A DNA stretch of 59,161 bases. Source: CAZGAQ01 sp964523405 (GTDB taxonomy: Bacteria > Planctomycetota > Phycisphaerae > UBA1845 > Fen-1342). This document shows positions 8,273 through 15,793 of this stretch, in pieces. How positions within the stretch are numbered: the first letter of the stretch is position 1; each line of letters starts with the position of its first letter. The translations under genes and the position numbers were made by a program. A model generated the notes under the pieces. The model ran no database searches, was not told the origin of the DNA, and saw only the letters and a program-made list of their open reading frames with translations. The stretch covers positions 1-59,161 of the forward strand of contig CAZGAQ010000035.1 of assembly GCA_964523405.1 (NCBI GenBank), written 5' to 3'.

Positions 8273-10858
8273 GTGAGCGCGGTGCAACTCACGGCGGATA
8301 TCGACCTCATAACGCAGGACCTGAGTGCTTTGACATCGGCGGACGCCGTGACGGCGTTCCTCACGCGACTCGGCTACCCGACCGGCCGTCGCACCGAATT
8401 GACCGCAACCGCTTTCGGCCTCCCATCGGAGACTGCCGACGCGATCCGCAGGATGGAGTTGCTCGCCGAGGACGATGAGCAGTTCCTCCGCGTCATCTTC
8501 GTCCAGCTACGTTCGGTCACGGCCAAGGCCCGCAATGAACTGGCCCGCAATCTCGGCGGCCGCAGCACGGACCACCTGCTCATCCTGACCCAGAACTTTG
8601 ACGTTCTCGAATTCGTGCTCATCGACAAAGAGACGCGTCAGCGCCGGACCCCGGGCGGTGTGCCGGGTGTCCGCGTGATCCCACGCGTCGTCACCGTGAT
8701 GCGGAAGGCGAGCACCCACCTCGACTGCCGTATCCTGCGTCGCCTGACCTGGACGGGCAGGGATGGCCTGGACCAGTTCAGCAAGCTGCGTAGCGTCTTC
8801 GAAGCAGCCCACTACAGCGGCCGCTACTTCCAGAACCGAGCCCTGTTCGCCGACCACTACCTCGAAACGCGGCTCCGCGAAGATGCGGCCTGGAGCGATG
8901 ATCCGTCCGCCGCGTTTGCCAACACTCGCGACCTGCTCAACAACGCCCGTAGTCGCTGGGCCAACAAACCCGAGCAACTCGTCCGCGACGAGCTATACGA
9001 GCCCGCCTGGAAGCTGCTCGGCTTCAAGGCCAAGGTCGCCAAGGCCGCGAACCAGGACCATCTGACACCCGACTACGAGCTTCATGGTTCCAACGGGACG
9101 TTGACGGTCGCGTTCTGCTATCGCTGGGACCGCTGGCTCGACGGCCCCGACCTGAACGATCCTGATACGCCCGAGGAGAATCCAGGAGCGGCGGTCGTTT
9201 CCGCTCTGGCTGAGGGCAAGGCCCGCTGGGTCATCGTTACCAACGGCAAGTTCTGGCGGCTCTATAGCCGCGACGCTCACTCGCGTTCGACGAACTTCTA
9301 CGAGGTCGATCTCGAAGAAGCCCTGCTCGCGTCGGGAGAAACCGATCCGAACGAGGCGTTCCGCTACTGGTGGCTCTTCGTCCGTCGCCAGGCGTTTGAG
9401 CCACTCCCGAATACGGAGCAGCCGACCTGCTGGCTCGACACCATCGTGCAGGGGAGCCGCGACTACGCGAAGCGGCTCGGCGACCGCTTGAAGGACCGCA
9501 TCTTCGTCGAAATCTTCCCGCACTTGGCCCAGGGCTTCCTCAAGGACCGCAGGCGGCGGCTCCAGAATACGCATCGCCTCACTGACGAAGAACTAAAGGA
9601 CACGTTCGAAGCAACGCTCACGTTGCTCTATCGTCTGCTCTTCCTCCTCTACGCCGAAGCCCGCGACCTGCTTCCCATTCGCGAAGCCGCGTACAAGGCC
9701 GCCAGCCTGAAGCAGATCAAGGAAGAAATCGCGGAGCAGGCGGGCATCGCCGAGACCGAGGTGCCCACACGGCTGAACGCCTATCCCGAGATCGAGGCGA
9801 CGCTCTACGACCGCCTGGCTCGCCTCTTCGGCGTCATGGACCAGGGCGACGCGGTGCTGAACGTCCCCTGCTACAACGGCGGCCTGTTCCTGACGCAGCC
9901 CGACCGCGATTCAGCCGAGCGGGAGCATCGCATCGCCAGCTTCCTGCTGGAGCACAAAGTCCCCGACCGTTATCTCGCCCTGGCAATCGACCGCTTGGCC
10001 CGCGACGTGGACGAGCGGACGTTCTCGCTCGCCTTCATCGACTACAAGTCATTGGAAGTTCGCCACCTGGGCAGTATTTACGAAGGGCTGCTTGAGTTCA
10101 AGCTGAAGATCGCAGACGAAGACCTGACGACGACGACCGAAAAGAAGGCGGAGAAGTACATCCCGCTTGCGCAAGCTCGCCCAGGACGCGGCAGGCGGGC
10201 AGCCGCAACCGCCGTTGTTCGCAAGGGCGAGGTCTACCTGTCGAACGACAAAGCCGAGCGGAAGGCGACGGGCAGCTACTACACGCCAGACCCCATCGTC
10301 GAGTACATCGTCGAGCACACCGTTGGCCCTGTCCTAGCTGAGAAGCTCGAAGCCCTGCGGACGGATTTGAATTCGGCGAGCAGCACGTATCACCGCCATC
10401 TAAAGAACGCGAAGAACAATCCTGGCTTGCTGCCCAAGAACGCCGATCCGCGTGCCTTCGCCGCGTCGAAGACCTACGCCGAGCATCAGCCGCTCGTGGA
10501 TCGTGTCTTCGACATGAAGGTGCTCGACCCCGCGATGGGCAGCGGCCACTTCCTGGTCGAGGCCGTGGATTTCATCACGGATCGCCTGCTCGATTTCCTC
10601 AACCGCTTTCCGCATAACCCCGTTCAGTTCGCCCTCGACAAGACGCGGCGGAGCATCCTGGATGCTCTCGGCGAGCAGGGTGTAACGGTCGATCCCGACA
10701 AGCTGACCGACATCAACCTGCTCAAGCGGCATGTCCTCAAGCGGTGCATCTACGGTGTCCACCGGGATCGGCACCTGAGCGAGTCCGTGCAGGTCAGTGA
10801 TCCCGACGTTATCCCGGAGCATCCGCAACCAAAGCGGCCCGATCTTCGCCCCGCGTAG
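8273..10858 (+). CDS. Truncated Eco57I/type IIG-like restriction-methylase
   Basis: The frame has 861 codons from GTG at 8273 (a second GTG lies at 8282). The N-terminal half resembles the nuclease/accessory part of Eco57I-like class proteins (YEPAWKLLGF; a segment like LAEGKARWVIVTNGKFWRLY). Around residues 645-670 is the bridge RKGEVYLSNDKAERKATGSY followed by YTPDPIVEYIV. Methylase motif I is LDPAMGSGHFLVEAVDF at about 754-770. Family resemblance stops at CIYGV (residue 829, base 10759). The last 32 codons (from HRDRH) are antisense to the neighbouring gene and are not part of the family. The catalytic NPPY motif IV and the target-recognition domain are therefore missing, and the protein should be inactive as a methylase. 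It faces a truncated glycosylase-like gene. Confidence 0.8.
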   Translation: MSAVQLTADIDLITQDLSALTSADAVTAFLTRLGYPTGRRTELTATAFGLPSETADAIRRMELLAEDDEQFLRVIFVQLRSVTAKARNELARNLGGRSTDHLLILTQNFDVLEFVLIDKETRQRRTPGGVPGVRVIPRVVTVMRKASTHLDCRILRRLTWTGRDGLDQFSKLRSVFEAAHYSGRYFQNRALFADHYLETRLREDAAWSDDPSAAFANTRDLLNNARSRWANKPEQLVRDELYEPAWKLLGFKAKVAKAANQDHLTPDYELHGSNGTLTVAFCYRWDRWLDGPDLNDPDTPEENPGAAVVSALAEGKARWVIVTNGKFWRLYSRDAHSRSTNFYEVDLEEALLASGETDPNEAFRYWWLFVRRQAFEPLPNTEQPTCWLDTIVQGSRDYAKRLGDRLKDRIFVEIFPHLAQGFLKDRRRRLQNTHRLTDEELKDTFEATLTLLYRLLFLLYAEARDLLPIREAAYKAASLKQIKEEIAEQAGIAETEVPTRLNAYPEIEATLYDRLARLFGVMDQGDAVLNVPCYNGGLFLTQPDRDSAEREHRIASFLLEHKVPDRYLALAIDRLARDVDERTFSLAFIDYKSLEVRHLGSIYEGLLEFKLKIADEDLTTTTEKKAEKYIPLAQARPGRGRRAAATAVVRKGEVYLSNDKAERKATGSYYTPDPIVEYIVEHTVGPVLAEKLEALRTDLNSASSTYHRHLKNAKNNPGLLPKNADPRAFAASKTYAEHQPLVDRVFDMKVLDPAMGSGHFLVEAVDFITDRLLDFLNRFPHNPVQFALDKTRRSILDALGEQGVTVDPDKLTDINLLKRHVLKRCIYGVHRDRHLSESVQVSDPDVIPEHPQPKRPDLRPA

Positions 10859-11424
10859 GAATGGAAAGTCCCAAACCGCCCGACCACGTTCAACGTGCGT
10901 GTCCCTATGCAGCCGGTCCAGAACTGCAGGAGCATGCCATCCGCAGTCCGCCAGGAAGTTGCGAGGGTCGCTTGCCCACTTTTTGAGAAAGGTGACGCCG
11001 ACCGTCCGCCAGATGAACGCATCCTTCTTCGGTCTTTGTGACAGGCCATGCCGCTGCATGTCCGCGATAATCTTCAGTGGCGCAGTTGCATGAAGAGCGT
11101 ACGGGTCGAACAGATATCGCGTTTCAGCGTCTTCGTAGGTGATCCGCGAACTCCTCCACAAGGCGGTGGCGTCTCGCTGATAATCAATGGCGACGGTCAG
11201 CGTAATGAAGAGCAGGTGCTCGCAGGACCCGGCGGCAATGCCGGTCGGCAGAATGTCCTCAGGCATCTCCGCGTGCCCGTGAATCCCGGTGGTCGAAAAG
11301 GCATCGTGCAGAAGCTCGGCGGCAGTCCTTCCCCGGCGCTTGTCGATTTGAGTTGCGTTTTCAGCCGTGCCCATTCCGCCATTCTGTGCACAATCGAGGC
11401 TGCCTGCCACTTTCTCGTCGCCAT
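10754..11424 (-). pseudogene. Truncated HhH-GPD-like (DNA glycosylase family) gene
   Basis: On the minus strand the frame covering roughly 11340-10754 reads MPEDILPTGIAAGSCEHLL, TVAIDYQRDATALW, WRTVGVTFLKKWASDPRNFL, FPFLRGAKIGPLWLRMLRDN and VPIPVDT. This resembles the HhH-GPD base-excision fold, where a conserved IPVD(T/V)HV stretch follows the helix-hairpin-helix. The gene stops matching at PVDT, exactly at the junction with the broken methylase (GGTGTC, 10754-10759). A better N-terminus (MATRKWQAASIVHRMAEWAR, ATG at 11424) is in another frame, so a single-base indel near 11345-11375 is likely. Both ends are damaged. The family name is a motif-based inference. Confidence 0.5.
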
Positions 11425-11574
11425 CGCTTGATCCGAATCGCGCCCTCTTCGGAACGTGCGGCCCGAGGTTCAGCTCCCGGCAATTCCGCCACGAGCCGGG
11501 GCATAGCCGTTCTCGGCTCCGAATACCTTGGCCACCAGCTCCCGGCCGAGTGCGAGATTGTGTCGGCGCCATGT

Positions 11575-11588
11575 GCGGTGTACACCGC
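11575..11588. repeat. Perfect palindrome GCGGTGTACACCGC (left copy)
   Basis: GCGGTGTACACCGC is a perfect 14-bp palindrome. The same core lies inside an 18-bp palindrome at 15201-15218. The two copies sit on either side of the TPR gene. They could be binding sites for a dimeric protein or ends of a lost element. Confidence 0.7.
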
Positions 11589-12086
11589 GCAAAGTAAGAC
11601 AGCGAGCGTTCGTGCATGTGCCTGCAAGTGTTTTGTGTGTCGAGCCTTACGCGTCGCTCTGCACTCGATAATGGATTGGTGCGCTCCTGGTGTTGAACTG
11701 GGTGATGTGGGTTCGCGCGCGTACCATGAGGCGACAGATTGTTCAGCGTCTACTGTGGCCGCGGCAGATGGGAATAATGAACCTATGCGTCGCGCTGTTT
11801 TGATGATCGCTGGAACGGGATCCTCGGAGCGGCGTAAGTACTACGTTGGGGATATCGCTGATTCTCGAAGAACTCGACAAGCCGGCGGATAAAGAACCTA
11901 CGTCGCATTGCGTATTGGCTTGTAGGCGGCTTTCCCGGGCGGGGCGTTGCGCGGACGCGATAGTGGTATACCCGCAGGCCGATGGGACGTGGGCTGATCG
12001 GCCTGGCGTCTCCCGGCGCCCTGAGCGGGTTTCCTCGCCTTTGATTGTCTGTTACGTCGCGCGTCCGGAAAACGCGGCATCACCTG

Positions 12087-12100
12087 CATATGATCATATG
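12087..12100. promoter_or_regulatory. AT-rich palindrome upstream of the TPR gene, operator candidate
   Basis: CATATGATCATATG is a perfect 14-bp palindrome lying 60 bases before the TPR gene start, in otherwise G+C-rich DNA. Position and symmetry suit an operator, but no regulator gene is adjacent. Confidence 0.35.
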
Positions 12101-12159
12101 AGCGGCGCAGGGGCGCATCCCGGCGATGGGGAGTAAGGAGAAATGGAGAGGAGCACCAC

Positions 12160-14853
12160 GTGTCGTCTGAAGAGCTGGCTGGCGAATTGGGCGACCTTCC
12201 CGATGACGATCTACGTCTCGTGGTTGAACGACTGGGGCGCAGGCGTCCGCGGTCCCGCCTGCGACGGGATCTGGAGGCGTTTCTCGGGGCACGCAAAATG
12301 GCGCGCGTGCGCCAGGCGTTCGTAGATGTAATTGACGATCTCTTTGGCAGTCGATGGCTACGTCGGACGGCCCGGGCCATGGGCCTTTGCACGCAACGGG
12401 CGGACGATGCTCGAATCAAGCGCATGCTGGTCGAACGGCCGGTCTCCAGCGTACGCCGTGTGTTGTTGCAGAAATGGTTCAACACGTTCGTGAGGTCGCC
12501 CCTCTTCGACGCATACGACGTGCTGGTCTCGCAGAATTCAAGCCCACGTCCCTCCAGGGAGGAGATTGTCGAGGCGCTCTACGGCTGTGCCCTGCCGCAG
12601 CTTGTGGAGCAGTTGGGGACCGGGCACACGCGGATTCAGAAACGGACGCGTATCAGCACACGTGACGTGGGCTCCGTAGTAGGCGTGGGCATCGGCGTCG
12701 CGGCCAGTATAATCGTTGCGTACTACTATCAAACTCAGGTGCCTCCGGATCCGGAGCGCGGGCTCGCGAGCCTGGAAGCAACGGCTGGCGAGGCTCTGCA
12801 GGCCGTGGGAGCGATGATGCTCCAGCACGCGCGACGGTACGTACACACGGGTGTCTGGCCGCCGTCGCCTTTCTCGGAATGCGCTGATGTCGCACCGTAC
12901 GGAGAACGACTCGACGAGGAACTCAAGCATTTTACATCTGTGTGCCCAGAGAACGAATTGAACAGCGGGCAGAAAAGCCGCCTGTGGCTCTTGCGCGCCC
13001 AGCACGCGCTGGCGGCCGGTGATCCGGACGAGGCGGCACAGATTCTGGGCGGGCGGCTGCTGGACCCGGCGGGGGCGCCCCCGCCGGATTCTCCCCCCGC
13101 CACGCGGGTGACGGCCGGCCTGGCGGCGTACTTTCGCGAGAAGCTGGAAGCGGCCGAATTCCATCTGCGGGCGAGTGTCGCGGAAGAACGTGAGCCCGTG
13201 CCGGCAGAGGTCTATCTTGCGACGGTACTGCTGGTCGAGCGGCGCTGGGACGAGGCGCTCGGCGCGTACGATCGCGCCATTGAGATGCTCGAGCAGCGCG
13301 TGGGTCAGTTCGGGCGCGGTGAGTTGGGCGAGGTGCTGGGTTGGGCTTGCATCGGGCGCTGCTCATTGCGCCGTGAGCTGCACGAGGACGTTTTCGCGTT
13401 GCGCGACATTGAGCGGGCGGTAGAAGTCCTGGGAGACCGAACGACCAAGTTTCCGGGCCCCGCAGCCGCGTGCTCGCGGATCGAGCGTCAGCGGCTCGCT
13501 TGCCTGGCCACGCGGGCCAACTTGCTGAACTCACTGGAGCGTCCCGCCGCGGCGCTTGCAGCTCACGAATCCCTCGTTGCGGAAGCTAAGACGCACGCTG
13601 CACACGCATGCTGCGCCATCGCGGACCAGTTGCCCACCTTCTACTACAACTACGCCAACGCCCTGGACACGGTGGGGCGCTCTGACCAGGCGCTGGAGGT
13701 TATTGAGGAGGGCCGCGCGAGCATCGCGGCGCGCGACGACGCCGTTCCGATGCCGGCGGGCCGGTTCGACACCGCCCGTCTGCTGGTGGTCGAGGGAACG
13801 ACGCTGCGGTCGCTCGGGCGGCTGCGCGAGGCGTGTGAAGCGCTGCGAAGGGCCTGTGAGTTGCTGCGCGAGTCGGTAGTTGTCGAAGGGCACACCGAGT
13901 ATCTGCCTGACGCGGTGAACGGGTATGCACAGTACGGCGTGACCACCTTCTTTCGGGACGAGCGCAAACGGGACGAGGCAGTCCAGATTCTGGACGCGGC
14001 GGAGGACATCATCCAGCGGTGCATGACCAATTATCAGGAGACCCGGTTGGGTTACTGGATCGCCAATCTGCGGGCGGCGCGCCGGTTCATCCTGGCGGAG
14101 CAGGGCTGCACCGATGAGGAAGCGTGGGAGCGAGACGTGCGGTTTGGCGAGTCCCTCGTGCAGCGCGAGCCCACCCCGCAGAACAAGCGCATGCTAGCGG
14201 ACTTCCTTAACACCGTGGCCAGCAAGGAGGTGGACTGTGACCGGTCGGATGAAGCGTTGGCGTTCTACCAGCGGGCGCGCGATATGTACGAAGAACTCTA
14301 TCCTGATCCGAGCGACCTGCGCCGGCTCGAGACCACGGCGGTGGTCGACAACAACGTCGGACGCGTGTTGCGGGACGGCGAACGGTTCGCGGAGGGCGAA
14401 GTGGTTCTGCGGCGGGGCATCGGGCAGGTGCAGCTCACGTTGCGCGCCCGTGGCGGCACGCTGGCGGGACAGATGTTGGCCACCATTCGTGAGAACCTCG
14501 CCATTCTGTACGTCCGATGGGCCGACGCGGCGCCAGAACGCTGTGATGAGTTGCGCGAGCGGGCGCTGGCGGAGTTGGGAGTGGCGCTGGACACAATCAT
14601 GCCATTGGCCGGTCCGGAGGTGACCAACGAGACTCTGCGTCTCGCGCTGTCGTGCTGTCGGCGTCGTGGCGAGCTGGCCGAACGGGTTGGCGACTGGAAA
14701 CTGGCTGCAGCTGAATGGGGGCAGGCAGAGCGGCTGTGTGTGCGTTTGACGGAAGCCGGCGTGGGAGATACAGCGGCAGACTTGCGGGACATTCGTTCTC
14801 GGATCGAGACGGTGGCGGCCCACCTCCGTGCTGACGAAGAAAGAACCGAGTGA
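12160..14853 (+). CDS. Membrane-anchored TPR-repeat protein
   Basis: This is an 897-residue protein from GTG at 12160, with a good Shine-Dalgarno (GGAGAGGAG, 12145-12153). Residues 1-165 form an Arg-rich, helical N-terminal region that I do not recognise. One membrane span follows at about 169-190 (GSVVGVGIGVAASIIVAYYY). The remaining 700 residues are helical with TPR-like units (for example AEVYLATVLLVERRWDEALG then AYDRAIEML, and DEALAFYQRARDMYEELYPD). Planctomycetes often carry such TPR tails behind Ser/Thr kinase domains; here there is no kinase motif. The likely arrangement is a cytoplasmic N-terminus with TPRs on the other side, or the reverse. Role unknown; a scaffold is the safest guess. 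Confidence 0.8.
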   Translation: MSSEELAGELGDLPDDDLRLVVERLGRRRPRSRLRRDLEAFLGARKMARVRQAFVDVIDDLFGSRWLRRTARAMGLCTQRADDARIKRMLVERPVSSVRRVLLQKWFNTFVRSPLFDAYDVLVSQNSSPRPSREEIVEALYGCALPQLVEQLGTGHTRIQKRTRISTRDVGSVVGVGIGVAASIIVAYYYQTQVPPDPERGLASLEATAGEALQAVGAMMLQHARRYVHTGVWPPSPFSECADVAPYGERLDEELKHFTSVCPENELNSGQKSRLWLLRAQHALAAGDPDEAAQILGGRLLDPAGAPPPDSPPATRVTAGLAAYFREKLEAAEFHLRASVAEEREPVPAEVYLATVLLVERRWDEALGAYDRAIEMLEQRVGQFGRGELGEVLGWACIGRCSLRRELHEDVFALRDIERAVEVLGDRTTKFPGPAAACSRIERQRLACLATRANLLNSLERPAAALAAHESLVAEAKTHAAHACCAIADQLPTFYYNYANALDTVGRSDQALEVIEEGRASIAARDDAVPMPAGRFDTARLLVVEGTTLRSLGRLREACEALRRACELLRESVVVEGHTEYLPDAVNGYAQYGVTTFFRDERKRDEAVQILDAAEDIIQRCMTNYQETRLGYWIANLRAARRFILAEQGCTDEEAWERDVRFGESLVQREPTPQNKRMLADFLNTVASKEVDCDRSDEALAFYQRARDMYEELYPDPSDLRRLETTAVVDNNVGRVLRDGERFAEGEVVLRRGIGQVQLTLRARGGTLAGQMLATIRENLAILYVRWADAAPERCDELRERALAELGVALDTIMPLAGPEVTNETLRLALSCCRRRGELAERVGDWKLAAAEWGQAERLCVRLTEAGVGDTAADLRDIRSRIETVAAHLRADEERTE

Positions 14854-14939
14854 CCGGACCACTGCGTCCACAAATTGCCGTGCGGTGGTACTGGTTCCTG
14901 CATGTGTGTGGCGTCCGAGGTCGTCGCTTCGAGGACATT

Positions 14940-15100
14940 TCAATCCTGGACGACCAGCACCTGCCCCAGGCGGCCGATGCGCAGGTCGGGAGTGCCATCG
15001 GGGCTGGCGGCGATGCGCGGTCGGCCGCGAACCTCCAGCATGTACGTTCTCGGCTCCAAGGTCGCCGGGACGATGAACGCCAGCTCGTCCGGACGGCCGG
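14940..15100 (-). pseudogene. Remnant resembling the end of a DUF4469-like domain
   Basis: One minus-strand frame reads GRPDELAFIVPATLEPRTYM, then LEVRGRP and RIGRLGQVLVVQD, and stops at 14940-14942. This matches the typical last strands of DUF4469-like Ig-fold domains (PSEL.F.VP..L..GTY.LEVR...LR.G.L...L.V). Upstream the pattern continues poorly and in other frames, and no start is visible, so it is a decayed 3' end of a gene. Assignment is from motif memory. Confidence 0.35.
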
Positions 15101-15200
15101 GCTGCCGATGCGGATGGCCTTCTGGCTCCGCATCGCGTTGCGCACGCGCGCCGTCCGCCGGGGCGCGGCCGAGGCCGTTCCTTGCGCGTGTTTACCGCGT

Positions 15201-15218
15201 GCGCGGTGTACACCGCGC
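15201..15218. repeat. Perfect palindrome GCGCGGTGTACACCGCGC (right copy)
   Basis: This is an 18-bp perfect palindrome that contains the 14-bp palindrome found at 11575-11588. It lies about 350 bases after the TPR gene and about 107 bases before the tRNA-Gly remnant. Confidence 0.7.
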
Positions 15219-15324
15219 GGCGTAGCGAAAGGAGCCCTAACTGGCCACAAACTCTCGCATGCCTTGCAAAACGCAACCCGCGTTGGTAACGTGGTTTACG
15301 CGTTCCAGGCAGGGCGGCTCGTCG

Positions 15325-15366
15325 TTCCCAAGCTGGACGTCGTGGGTTCGAATCCCATCGCCCGCT
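15325..15366 (+). tRNA. Partial tRNA-Gly(CCC), 3' half only
   Basis: From the anticodon loop onward the sequence is tRNA-like: loop TTCCCAA (anticodon CCC), 3' anticodon strand GCTGG, T-stem GTGGG/CCCAT enclosing TTCGAAT, then acceptor 3' strand CGCCCGC and T. The required 5' acceptor strand (GCGGGCG) and the D-arm are absent upstream, and the 5' anticodon strand does not pair. It cannot make a tRNA. A 3' tRNA half is what integrases leave at attachment sites, so it may be an integration scar. Confidence 0.6.
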
Positions 15367-15793
15367 GTGAACGGCCGGGGGTTCCCGAGAGGACACGATC
15401 TGCGTGCCCAGTCACCGTCGGTAATCCCGACGATCGGCTCTGGTGCGGCCGTCATATCACGCTGTGGCCCTGCACATAAGTCCTTGTGCCACAACGTGGA
15501 TTGAGCGTTCCTGTGCCGCGCGGGCGGGACTGCGTCCGCGGCCGGGCGAGCATGAGTTGCGGCCGTCGGGCGCGGCCGCCGGCCTGACTGCGCAGCACGG
15601 ACGGCGCCAGGTCCGGCAGCGCTCATGGAACCGCTCGCGACGGCGGATTCTGGCGACTTGGCGCACTTTCTGCGGCCCACCGTGCGCGCTGCGCGTTATG
15701 ATGGAGTTGGGATTGGGCACCACCGGCGCGCTCGTTGCGCCGGCGAGGTGGCCGCATGTCGACAGGGCCGGATGGGGGGAGAGGAGCGACGGC

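Larger units (their letters stand above)
11425..12159. other. Gene-poor stretch with palindromes
   Basis: No convincing coding region is seen over 735 bases. It holds a 14-bp palindrome at 11575-11588 and an AT-rich 14-bp palindrome at 12087-12100, listed separately. Open frames here have no family features and no ribosome binding sites. Confidence 0.5.
14854..15793. other. Gene-poor stretch with remnants
   Basis: Over 940 bases no intact gene is seen. It holds a minus-strand protein remnant (14940-15100), an 18-bp palindrome (15201-15218) and the 3' half of a tRNA-Gly (15325-15366), all listed separately, and then the upstream region of the next exported protein. Confidence 0.5.

Noticed and set aside
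11437..11512. Possible tRNA-Leu remnant on the minus strand (GTGGCGGAATTG at 11481-11492)
   Set aside because: Only 12 bases match the D-arm of tRNA-Leu; no anticodon arm, T-arm or acceptor pairing could be found.
11846..12136. Short plus-strand frame before the TPR gene
   Set aside because: No RBS or family pattern; it overlaps the AT-rich palindrome region.
14850..15479. 209-codon plus-strand frame after the TPR gene
   Set aside because: It runs across the antisense protein remnant and the tRNA-Gly remnant, changes character along its length, and has no RBS.
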